From contig SKWP01000385.1 of assembly GCA_007128865.1 (NCBI GenBank), positions 1 through 5,305 on the forward strand: 5,305 nucleotides of DNA, in the 5' to 3' direction. Under the pieces are notes generated by a model. That model did no database searches. It was not told the DNA's origin and saw only the letters and a program-made list of their open reading frames with translations. The position numbers and the translations under genes were made by a program. This document shows, piece after piece, positions 1 through 5,305 of this stretch; positions within the stretch are counted from its first letter, which is position 1; the number at the start of each line of letters is the position of its first letter. This DNA comes from Paracoccaceae bacterium. GTDB lineage: Bacteria; Pseudomonadota; Alphaproteobacteria; Rhodobacterales; Rhodobacteraceae.

Positions 1-719
1 AGGCCGCATCCGTGCCGGTCGGTAACCCTGATGCCAGCTTCGCCGGCAATCAGCGCGGCCGCTGCAATGTCCCATTCCCAGGTCGGGCGCAGGGTCAGGG
101 TGGCGTCAAAGCGGCCTTCGGCGACAAGACACAGCCGCCAGGCCAGCGAACTGCGGAAATGCCGCTGTACCGGTGGCGCAACGCCGCCCTTCCAGTGCGC
201 CGCGGTCATCGGCATCCGGCCGGCAAGCACGCGCGCGCCGCCAATTCCCTGCCCACCCCCGGCCCGGATCGGCTGGCGGTTGAGCGTTGCTCCGCCGCCC
301 CGCCGGGCGGCATAGGTCAGCCCCAGCAGCGGCAGATGGACCGCCGCTGCCGTCACCTGCCCGTCACGCGCCACCGCAACTGCATGGCAAAACCCCTTCT
401 GGCCTTCCAGAAATGCCCGCGTGCCGTCGATCGGATCGACGATGAACACCGACGAACAATCGAGCCGCGCGGGGTCATCCTCGGTTTCTTCGGACAGCCA
501 GCCATAGCCGGGCCGGGCGGCGAGCAGCCGCTGCCGCAGCAGCGCGTCGATTTCCAGGTCGGCCTGCGATACCGGGCCCGAGCCGTCGGCCTTTTCCCAG
601 CTTTCGGGTCCAGAGCCGAAATGGCGCTGCGCCACCGCGCCCGCGACTTCGGCGGCTTCGGTCAGCAGGGCAAGATCGGCGGCGTCGGTTGCGGCAACGG
701 CCGCGCCGGGCTCAGGCAC
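1..719 (-). CDS. cysQ: Inositol monophosphatase family phosphatase, CysQ-like (3' end cut by window edge)
   Basis: This is a Mg2+-dependent phosphatase of the inositol monophosphatase fold. Its closest resemblance is to CysQ-type 3'(2'),5'-bisphosphate nucleotidases, which convert the sulfate-assimilation by-product PAP to AMP in the cytoplasm. Reading from 719 down to 1 gives 239 open codons without a stop; the family is usually about 260-270 residues, so perhaps 25-30 residues lie beyond the edge. The metal-site signatures are visible: SEE (E77) at residues 76-78, the DPIDGT block at 95-100 (D95, I97, D98), and WEWDIAAAA at 214-222, where D217 is the third metal-binding Asp. The start is GTG at 719-717, chosen because it lies right at the pmbA stop (8-base overlap) and gives a normal N-terminus; there is no good Shine-Dalgarno sequence at standard spacing, which suggests translational coupling to pmbA. 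The phosphatase family is clear. The exact substrate (PAP, inositol phosphate or another) is inferred, so the symbol is tentative. Confidence 0.88.
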   Translation of the reverse strand, partial: MPEPGAAVAATDAADLALLTEAAEVAGAVAQRHFGSGPESWEKADGSGPVSQADLEIDALLRQRLLAARPGYGWLSEETEDDPARLDCSSVFIVDPIDGTRAFLEGQKGFCHAVAVARDGQVTAAAVHLPLLGLTYAARRGGGATLNRQPIRAGGGQGIGGARVLAGRMPMTAAHWKGGVAPPVQRHFRSSLAWRLCLVAEGRFDATLTLRPTWEWDIAAAALIAGEAGIRVTDRHGCG

Positions 720-2058
720 CGGCAATCGTCAGCCCCTCGACCAGCAGGCTTGGAACCTGCATTGTCGCATGGGGGCGCGCATCGTTGGCCGGGACGATGC
801 GCCGCAGCATGTCGCGCAGATTGCCCGCCACGGTGCATTCATTGACGGGCCATGCAATCTCGCCGCCCTCGACCCAGAACCCCGAGGCGCCGCGGGAATA
901 GTCACCCGTGGTCGCATTGATCGAAGAACCGATCAGCGAGGTAATCAGCAGCCCGGTTCCCATTTCGCGCAGCAGGCCTTCGCGGTTGCCCTGCCCCTGG
1001 GTCAGCGCGACACTGGTGACCGATGGCGCCGGTGGCGCGGCAAGCCCGCGGCTGGCGTTGGCGGTGCTTTGCAGGCCCAGCTTGCGCGCTGTCGCAAGGT
1101 CCAGCACCCAGCCCGTCAGCACCCCGCCGGCAACCAGGTCGCGCCGCGCCGTTGCCAGCCCCTCGGCATCGAAGGGGCGCGAGGCACCGATACGCGGGCG
1201 CAACGGATCCTCGGTCAGGTTCAGCCCGGCAGGAAGTACCACGGAGCCCAGCGCATCCCGAAGCCAGCTTGCCCCGCGCGCGATCGCGGTGCCGTTGATT
1301 GCCGCCAGCAGATGCCCGATCAGCGATGCCGCAACCCGTTCGTCATAGACAACCGGAAACGCCCCGGTCGGTGGCTTGCGGGCCCCGGCGCGGGCGGCGG
1401 CGCGTTCGCCCGCTGTCCTGCCGATGCTTTCGGGATCGGGCAGGTCGGCCTGCCAGACACGGCTTTCGGCGTGCCAGTCACGCTCCATCCCGGTGCCTTC
1501 GCCGGTGATCGCCACGCAGGCCACCGACCGGGATGTGCGCGCCATGCCGGCCGAAAAGCCGTTGCTGGCAGCAAGATGCATCGCCTGCCGGCCATATCCG
1601 GCCGAAGCGGTCTGCACCTGCGAAATGCCGGAAATCCCGAGGGCGGCGGCTTCGGCGCGCCGCGCGTCGTCTTCCAGCATCGCGGGGGCGGGTTCGGGCG
1701 CCGGATCGTCGAGTTCGAGTGCCCCAAGATCCCAGTCGCGGGCCAGCTGCGCGGCCTCGGCCAGTCCGGCGTTGGGGTCATCGGGGGCTTCGCGGGCCAT
1801 GGCGACAGCGCGGCGGGCCATTTCGGCCAGCGTCGCCGGCGCGGTATCGGAGGCCGACACGCAGGCCTGCCGCCGCCCGATCAGCACCCGAAGCCCGATT
1901 TCGAGCGACTCGGCCCGTTCGGCCTGTTCCAGTGCGCCGCCCCGCACATCGGCCGAAAGCGATGTTGCCTGCACGGCGATGGCATCGGCGGCGTCAGCCC
2001 CGGCCCCGGATGCGGCATCCAGCATGGCGGCGGTCAGCGCTTCGAGTGTGTCGGCCAT
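712..2058 (-). CDS. pmbA: PmbA/TldE-family protein, metal-free partner of the TldD metalloprotease
   Basis: This 448-residue protein matches the PmbA/TldE family in length (E. coli PmbA is about 450). In characterised systems TldE pairs with TldD to form a cytoplasmic protease that trims unfolded peptides, matures microcin B17 and helps degrade the antitoxin CcdA; TldD carries the active-site zinc and TldE does not. No HEXXXH zinc motif is present here, as expected for the TldE side. The N-terminal domain covers about residues 30-90, a middle domain about 115-220, and the C-terminal domain about 228-447. The C-terminal domain holds the conserved GDYSRGASGFWVEGGE stretch (385-400) followed by AGNLRDM. 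The ATG at 2058 was chosen because GGAG sits 6 bases upstream and the protein then begins MADTLEAL; an upstream in-frame TTG at 2127 would add 23 unconserved-looking residues. It follows the DUF2125-like gene after a probable terminator, and its end overlaps the start of the CysQ-like gene. No tldD is visible in the window. Confidence 0.93.
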   Translation of the reverse strand: MADTLEALTAAMLDAASGAGADAADAIAVQATSLSADVRGGALEQAERAESLEIGLRVLIGRRQACVSASDTAPATLAEMARRAVAMAREAPDDPNAGLAEAAQLARDWDLGALELDDPAPEPAPAMLEDDARRAEAAALGISGISQVQTASAGYGRQAMHLAASNGFSAGMARTSRSVACVAITGEGTGMERDWHAESRVWQADLPDPESIGRTAGERAAARAGARKPPTGAFPVVYDERVAASLIGHLLAAINGTAIARGASWLRDALGSVVLPAGLNLTEDPLRPRIGASRPFDAEGLATARRDLVAGGVLTGWVLDLATARKLGLQSTANASRGLAAPPAPSVTSVALTQGQGNREGLLREMGTGLLITSLIGSSINATTGDYSRGASGFWVEGGEIAWPVNECTVAGNLRDMLRRIVPANDARPHATMQVPSLLVEGLTIAGA

Positions 2059-2064
2059 GGCGTG

Positions 2065-2068
2065 CTCC
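2065..2068 (-). promoter_or_regulatory. Ribosome binding site deciding the pmbA start
   Basis: GGAG on the minus strand, six bases before the ATG at 2058. It supports this start over the longer reading from a TTG at 2127. Confidence 0.7.
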
Positions 2069-2151
2069 GGCAGAAACGGTAACGGGAAATCCTGTCCGGA
2101 GGTAGCCCGCAGGGCGCCCGGCTGCAAGGCACCGGCTGGCGAAGACCGAAA

Positions 2152-2180
2152 GGGCCGCCCGGAAGTACCCCGGACGGCCC
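2152..2180 (-). terminator. Probable intrinsic terminator of the DUF2125-like gene
   Basis: A GC-rich hairpin lies 22 bases past the TAG stop of the DUF2125-like gene. The arms 2152-2157 (GGGCCG) and 2175-2180 (CGGCCC) pair perfectly. After a one-base mismatch, CCGG at 2159-2162 pairs with CCGG at 2170-2173, leaving a 7-base loop. On the minus strand the hairpin is followed by TTTCGGTCTT, a short, interrupted T-rich tract. The position between two same-strand genes suggests it separates the DUF2125-like transcript from pmbA. The T tract is weak, so partial read-through is possible. Confidence 0.6.
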
Positions 2181-2202
2181 GATGCCCCGTGCGATCCTTC
2201 CG

Positions 2203-3726
2203 CTACTGGATGCGCTGTCCGTTGGCCAGAACCGCGCCGTCCTCGCGCACCTCCAGCGTCGAGGTCAGCTCGTCCTCGCCGGGCCCGGGGCGGGCGAAGA
2301 GCCCCAGCATCATGCGCATCCCCATCGCCTCGTCCGCCGGCACAATGCCCATGTCGATCAGCTTGTCGAGCAGCGTGTTGCCGCCCAGCAGCCGCAGGTT
2401 CAGTGCCCCGGTCGGACGCGGAAAGCCCGGAAAGGTCTCCATGTCGTTGTTGTCGAAGGTAAAGCGGCCATCGCCGGTCAGTTCCGCGCCCACGGCCGAA
2501 AGCCTCAGCTCCCGCAGTTCGACCATCGACAATTCGCCCAGCGCCATCGGGCCGAACATCATCATCGCGAACATCATGTCGTCGTCATAGACGTTGCCGG
2601 AAAGCTGCACTTCGGCCGTAAGGTCGGCAATCGCTGTGATCGGGTCGCGCGGGAAGGCGCCGAAGGGATCGACCATCTCCCAGACTTCGGGGTCGAGAAC
2701 CAGATCCTCGATCCGCAGCCCCACCGAGGATTGCGCCGGCGCATCGGTCGCGCTCAGCGGCAGCGAAAGCCACAGGTCGTTCCGCGCCATGGAAATGTCG
2801 AGCGTCGGGAAGGGGATTTCATCACCGGCAAGCGAGATTGCGACATCCCGGCTGTTGGTGCTGTAGGCAACCAGATCGCGGCTGAGTTCGATGCGCAGAC
2901 CGGCTTCGGCCGCCGTCGTGCTGATGCGGGTCTCGTCACCCCAATCGACCACCTCGACATTCACACTGCTTTTCTGCGACGACAGATGGAACATGAAGGA
3001 AAAGCCGTTGCGCAGGGCGTTGCCGATATCCTCGGGGTCGAAAAGATCGAAGCCCGTGGCGCGCGAGCTGGCCGAGATGCCGGCAAACGAGGCGTTGAGG
3101 TCGACCGATGAAAACCCGCTCGGATCCTCGAACTGGACCACGGCCTCGACCGCGCCGATATCGGTTTCGGACACGATCGAGCCGATGCCCTCGTCCGACA
3201 TCAGGTAATTGCCCGACATCTGCGAAAAGCCGAGCCGGAAGACGGCCGGGATATCCTCGCCCATGGCCCGCAGGGCGGTCAGCGCCACGGTCAGCGACGG
3301 TGCGGAGAAATCATACCGGATCGAACCCGGCTGGCCACCGGCGGTCATCGACAGGCCTGGATGGCTGATCGTGGCTTCCAGCATGTCGCCTTCAGCCATT
3401 TCGGGCATGTGCACCGACAGCGGGTAGCTGTCGCTCATGCTGATCGCGACACGCCCGTCGGCCTGCTCGGAAAGGCTGATTTCACCGATGGTCATGGTGA
3501 CGGTGATGTCCTCCTCCGGCACCAGCGCGGCAATCACCACGTCCTGCAGGGTCAGTGTGCCGCCGACCTTGCTTTCGGAACCCACGGTGATCGTCTGGCC
3601 CATGCCTTCGGAATATCCGCGCCACTGGTTCCAGACGTCTTCGGCGCTAAGCTGCGCCTGCGCCGCGCCGGCGACCAGAAGTGCGCCGACGGCCACGGTT
3701 CCGAGCAATCCAAATCTGCAAGTCAT
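2203..3726 (-). CDS. Exported DUF2125-like protein of unknown function
   Basis: This 507-residue protein has a clear Sec signal peptide: a short N-terminal region with R4, a hydrophobic stretch at residues 6-22 and a likely cleavage after Ala-Gln-Ala at 22-24. There is no lipobox cysteine and no later membrane segment, so it is predicted to be soluble in the periplasm. The mature part is acidic and rich in short alternating hydrophobic segments, suggesting a largely beta structure. The C-terminal part (about 418-507) carries GDGRFTFDNNDMETFPGFP, then a GNTLLDKLIDMGIVP helix and a TLEVREDGAVLANGQ ending. I recognise this pattern from the long DUF2125 proteins of Rhodobacteraceae, and it is loosely like the C-terminal regions of AsmA/DUF945-type envelope proteins. 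No catalytic motif is visible and no function is known to me. The ATG at 3726 was chosen because AAAGGA sits at ideal spacing and the signal peptide starts there; in-frame ATGs at 3741 and 3789 would place extra residues before it. The gene appears monocistronic, between a divergent promoter region and a terminator. Confidence 0.88.
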   Translation of the reverse strand: MTCRFGLLGTVAVGALLVAGAAQAQLSAEDVWNQWRGYSEGMGQTITVGSESKVGGTLTLQDVVIAALVPEEDITVTMTIGEISLSEQADGRVAISMSDSYPLSVHMPEMAEGDMLEATISHPGLSMTAGGQPGSIRYDFSAPSLTVALTALRAMGEDIPAVFRLGFSQMSGNYLMSDEGIGSIVSETDIGAVEAVVQFEDPSGFSSVDLNASFAGISASSRATGFDLFDPEDIGNALRNGFSFMFHLSSQKSSVNVEVVDWGDETRISTTAAEAGLRIELSRDLVAYSTNSRDVAISLAGDEIPFPTLDISMARNDLWLSLPLSATDAPAQSSVGLRIEDLVLDPEVWEMVDPFGAFPRDPITAIADLTAEVQLSGNVYDDDMMFAMMMFGPMALGELSMVELRELRLSAVGAELTGDGRFTFDNNDMETFPGFPRPTGALNLRLLGGNTLLDKLIDMGIVPADEAMGMRMMLGLFARPGPGEDELTSTLEVREDGAVLANGQRIQ

Positions 3727-3732
3727 GATGTT

Positions 3733-3738
3733 TCCTTT
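3733..3738 (-). promoter_or_regulatory. Ribosome binding site deciding the start of the DUF2125-like gene
   Basis: AAAGGA on the minus strand, six bases upstream of the ATG at 3726. It overlaps the codons that would follow the alternative ATG at 3741, favouring the shorter start. Confidence 0.7.
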
Positions 3739-3758
3739 CATCGGGAATTCGCGCTGAC

Positions 3759-3785
3759 ATTCCATACAGGGCCGCGGCAGGTCAA
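3759..3785 (-). promoter_or_regulatory. Putative promoter of the DUF2125-like gene
   Basis: On the minus strand TTGACC (3785-3780) is a good -35 match, here in a CTTGACC context. The best -10-like hexamer downstream is TGGAAT (3764-3759), with a short 15-base spacer; TATGGA at 3766-3761 is another reading with an even shorter spacer. Either would give a leader of roughly 25-30 bases before the ATG at 3726. The left arm of the inverted repeat lies inside this promoter. The -35 is convincing and the -10 is not. Confidence 0.35.
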
Positions 3786-3829
3786 GCACAGAAGCTTTGC
3801 ACCGATCCGGCTGGCAGGCCTGCCGCGGC
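3771..3829. repeat. Perfect 11-bp inverted repeat in the divergent intergenic region
   Basis: GCCGCGGCAGG at 3771-3781 is exactly repeated in reverse complement as CCTGCCGCGGC at 3819-3829, with a 37-base spacer. Each arm has a self-palindromic GCCGCGGC core. A 12-bp palindrome, GGCAGGCCTGCC (3813-3824), overlaps the right arm and uses the same half-site GGCAGG. The left arm covers the end of the putative -35 element and the spacer of the minus-strand promoter. It may be an operator pair for a dimeric regulator or a long stem in a transcript; the sequence alone cannot decide. Confidence 0.6.
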
Positions 3830-3864
3830 TGCGATACACCGCAATTCGTAGCTTACGACAATCC

Positions 3865-3868
3865 GGAG
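3865..3868 (+). promoter_or_regulatory. Ribosome binding site of the SDR gene
   Basis: GGAG eight bases before the ATG at 3877. It settles the start in a reading frame that stays open far upstream, on the opposite strand of the DUF2125-like gene. Confidence 0.7.
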
Positions 3869-3876
3869 CCGTTGGC

Positions 3877-4626
3877 ATGAACAGTCTTAGCGGAAAGGTG
3901 GTGCTGGTCACCGGCGCCGGAAGGGGCATCGGTGCGGCCACGGCGCGGCATTTCGCACAGGCCGGGGCGGTGCTGGGCCTGATGGCGCGTTCGGCCGCAA
4001 CACTGGCCGACCTTGCCGCCGAAACCGGTGGTCTTGCCCTGCCGGGCGACGTTTCGGACCCCGGCGCGATGACGGATGCCGTCGCGCGGCTGGTCGACCG
4101 TCACGGCCGGCTCGACGTGCTGATCAACAACGCCGGTGTCATCGATCCGATCGCACCGCTGGAAGCCGCCGACCCGGAAGAATGGGGGCGGGCAATCGAC
4201 ATCAACCTCAAGGGCGTCTTCCACGGGTTCCGCGCGGTGCTGCCGGTGATGCGGGCGCAGGGCGGCGGTACGGTGCTGACGGTCGGCTCGGGGGCAGCCC
4301 ACAATCCGCAGGAGGGCTGGAGCGCCTATTGCGCTTCCAAGGCCGGGGCATTGATGCTGACCCGCGCTGCCGATCTGGAATACCGCGGCGACGGGATCCG
4401 GGCGATCAGCCTCTCCCCCGGCACCGTGGCCACCGACATGCAGCGGCGCATCCGCCACAGCGGTGTAAACCCGGTCAGCCGGCTCGACTGGGAGGTTCAT
4501 GTCCCGCCCGAATGGCCGGCGCGGGCACTGGAATGGATGTGCACGTCCGATGCCGATGCATGGCTGGGCGATGAGGTGTCGCTGCGCGACCCTGCCATCC
4601 GTGCGCGGCTGGGGCTTGGCGCTTGA
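3877..4626 (+). CDS. Short-chain dehydrogenase/reductase (SDR), classical type, substrate unknown
   Basis: This 249-residue protein has the normal length for a classical SDR, a cytoplasmic NAD(P)-dependent oxidoreductase that interconverts alcohols and ketones. All key motifs are present: the TGAGRGIG cofactor loop at residues 12-19, D58 for adenine contact, NNAG at 84-87, and the catalytic tetrad N110, S138, Y151 and K155 in the YCASK context. A SPGTVATDM segment (180-188) closes the cofactor site. R16 and R38 near the adenosine ribose suggest NADPH rather than NADH, which is an inference. The start is the ATG at 3877, with GGAG upstream and the usual short lead-in to the first strand; reading further upstream only adds antisense sequence of the neighbouring gene. 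The next gene overlaps its stop by four bases, so the two form a coupled pair. The crotonase-fold neighbour makes an acyl or acyl-CoA-type substrate plausible, but the residues do not identify one. Confidence 0.95.
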   Translation: MNSLSGKVVLVTGAGRGIGAATARHFAQAGAVLGLMARSAATLADLAAETGGLALPGDVSDPGAMTDAVARLVDRHGRLDVLINNAGVIDPIAPLEAADPEEWGRAIDINLKGVFHGFRAVLPVMRAQGGGTVLTVGSGAAHNPQEGWSAYCASKAGALMLTRAADLEYRGDGIRAISLSPGTVATDMQRRIRHSGVNPVSRLDWEVHVPPEWPARALEWMCTSDADAWLGDEVSLRDPAIRARLGLGA

Positions 4627-5249
4627 TCCGGGTCGATGCGGCCGGCGGCCTCTGGACGGTGACGCTGGACCGCCCCGACAAGGCCAATGCCCTGACCCAG
4701 GCCATGCTGGAACAGCTTGTGGCAGTCCTCGACCGGGCGCGCAGCGAAGGCGCGCGCGGGCTCGTGCTGACCGGAGCGGGCAAGGTGTTTTCGGCCGGCG
4801 CAGACCTTGATGCGGCGCGGGCGGGGCTGGCCACATCGCCCCTGTGGGAAGCGGTTTCGGGCCGGGTCGCGGCGCTCGATTGCCCGACGGTGGCCGCACT
4901 CAACGGCACGCTGGCGGGCGGCGCCTTCGGCATGGCGCTGGCTTGTGGACTGCGTATCGCGGTGCCACAGGCGCGCTTTTTCTATCCGGTGATGCGGCTT
5001 GGCTATCTGCCCCAGCCATCGGATCCGGCGCGGCTTGTGGCACTGGTCGGCCCGTCGCGGGCGCGGATGCTGCTGGTTGCAGGGCAGAAGATCGATGCCG
5101 AAACGGCGCTGGCCTGGGGGCTGGTCGACGAGATCGTTGCGCCCGAGGCGCTGACTGCCCGGGCCGACGAATTGCTGGCCGATGCTCTGGGCGCCGATCC
5201 GGCGCATGCAGCGGCCATCGGGGCAATTCTGCGCCAGGTGACGCCCTAA
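4623..5249 (+). CDS. Short crotonase-fold protein (enoyl-CoA hydratase/isomerase family) lacking both hydratase glutamates
   Basis: This 208-residue protein belongs to the enoyl-CoA hydratase/isomerase superfamily. It has the LDRPDKANAL entry motif (15-24), the SAGADL oxyanion-hole loop (57-62), the second oxyanion segment AGGAFGMALACGLRIA (98-113), RLGYLP (125-130) and GLVDEIV near the C-terminus. In typical hydratases the second segment reads AGGGxELAxACDLRIA and is followed by a FPE motif; here the two catalytic Glu positions are Gly (G103) and Val (V123). Hydratase activity is therefore unlikely, while the CoA-binding/oxyanion fold looks intact. The family is usually about 255-260 residues; this one is shorter at the C-terminus and in the loop after residue 62. 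The start is TTG at 4623, inside a TTGA overlap with the SDR stop; no ATG or GTG lies between the preceding in-frame stop (4572-4574) and this TTG, and a later start would lose the first strand. Reaction and substrate are unknown. Confidence 0.9.
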   Translation: MIRVDAAGGLWTVTLDRPDKANALTQAMLEQLVAVLDRARSEGARGLVLTGAGKVFSAGADLDAARAGLATSPLWEAVSGRVAALDCPTVAALNGTLAGGAFGMALACGLRIAVPQARFFYPVMRLGYLPQPSDPARLVALVGPSRARMLLVAGQKIDAETALAWGLVDEIVAPEALTARADELLADALGADPAHAAAIGAILRQVTP

Positions 5250-5294
5250 TTCGAAGGATTCCCTGTCGGGCTGTCTACTGAGACAAGATCGAAA

Positions 5295-5301
5295 AAGGAA
5301 G
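5295..5301 (+). promoter_or_regulatory. Ribosome binding site of a gene starting beyond the right edge
   Basis: AAGGAAG follows an A-rich stretch and is placed so that a start codon at about 5306, just outside the window, would have ideal spacing. The 45 bases between the crotonase-like stop and this site hold only a small hairpin and no clear promoter, so the next gene could be the third member of the SDR operon. Confidence 0.55.
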
Positions 5302-5305
5302 CGAG

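Noticed and set aside
1..2058. A toxin-antitoxin or microcin-type locus around the TldE homolog
   Set aside because: TldE is linked to microcin and antitoxin processing in other bacteria, but no small precursor peptide, toxin or transporter gene is visible in this window.
769..2082. A 437-codon plus-strand open frame opposite pmbA
   Set aside because: It is a long open frame produced by GC-rich codon bias on the antisense strand; the protein is low-complexity, rich in Arg, Gly and Pro, while the minus strand encodes a clear TldE.
2059..2127. Upstream TTG start adding 23 residues to pmbA
   Set aside because: No ribosome binding site was noted for it, the residues look non-conserved, and the ATG at 2058 has an ideal GGAG.
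2099..2127. Promoter for pmbA: TTGCAG (2127-2122) and TACCTC (2104-2099) with a 17-base spacer on the minus strand
   Set aside because: Only half of the positions fit a sigma-70 consensus; a promoter is expected here after the terminator, but this one is too weak to annotate.
1376..2590. A 404-codon plus-strand open frame across pmbA, the terminator and the DUF2125-like gene
   Set aside because: Ser/Ala/Arg-rich antisense shadow that spans two real genes and a terminator, with no recognisable domain.
3361..3876. Extension of the SDR frame upstream by 172 codons
   Set aside because: The extra residues are the antisense of the DUF2125-like gene plus its promoter region; the SDR begins at a well-placed GGAG and ATG with a normal N-terminus.
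3853..4899. A 348-codon minus-strand open frame opposite the SDR and crotonase-like genes
   Set aside because: Pro/Arg/His-rich antisense shadow; the plus strand encodes two motif-complete families here.

Overview
The window is GC-rich (roughly two thirds G+C by eye) and densely coding. Codon use and protein similarity suggest an alphaproteobacterium, most likely of the Rhodobacteraceae/Paracoccaceae group. Both the long exported protein with a DUF2125-type C-terminus and the TldE-then-CysQ-like gene order fit that group as I remember it. No phage, transposon, CRISPR, tRNA or rRNA signal was found.

Layout: five genes in two divergent blocks around a short regulatory gap (3727-3876). To the left, on the minus strand and in transcription order, are: (i) a 507-residue exported DUF2125-like protein of unknown function (3726 to 2203), followed by a hairpin plus weak T-rich tract that looks like a terminator; (ii) a PmbA/TldE-family protein, the non-catalytic half of the TldD/TldE peptide-maturation protease (2058 to 712); (iii) a CysQ-like inositol-monophosphatase-family phosphatase that starts on a GTG inside the end of pmbA and runs off the left edge (719 to 1). 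To the right, on the plus strand, are: (iv) a classical short-chain dehydrogenase/reductase (3877-4626); (v) a short crotonase-fold protein starting on TTG in a 4-base overlap with the SDR stop (4623-5249). The last bases hold a strong Shine-Dalgarno sequence for a further plus-strand gene that starts at or just beyond the right edge.

How they work together: the SDR and crotonase-like genes are almost certainly co-transcribed and translationally coupled, so they probably act on the same acyl or acyl-CoA-type substrate, which the sequence does not identify. The pmbA and cysQ-like genes are also coupled, but their known roles (peptide maturation; removal of phosphate from PAP or similar compounds) give no obvious shared pathway. 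The DUF2125-like gene appears to be its own transcription unit.

Most of the window looks like ordinary chromosomal housekeeping or accessory metabolism. Two points deserve a second look. The crotonase-like protein lacks both glutamates needed for enoyl-CoA hydration and also lacks the usual C-terminal part. The divergent promoter gap carries a perfect 11-bp inverted repeat that overlaps the putative promoter of the DUF2125-like gene. I see no convincing undescribed multi-gene system.
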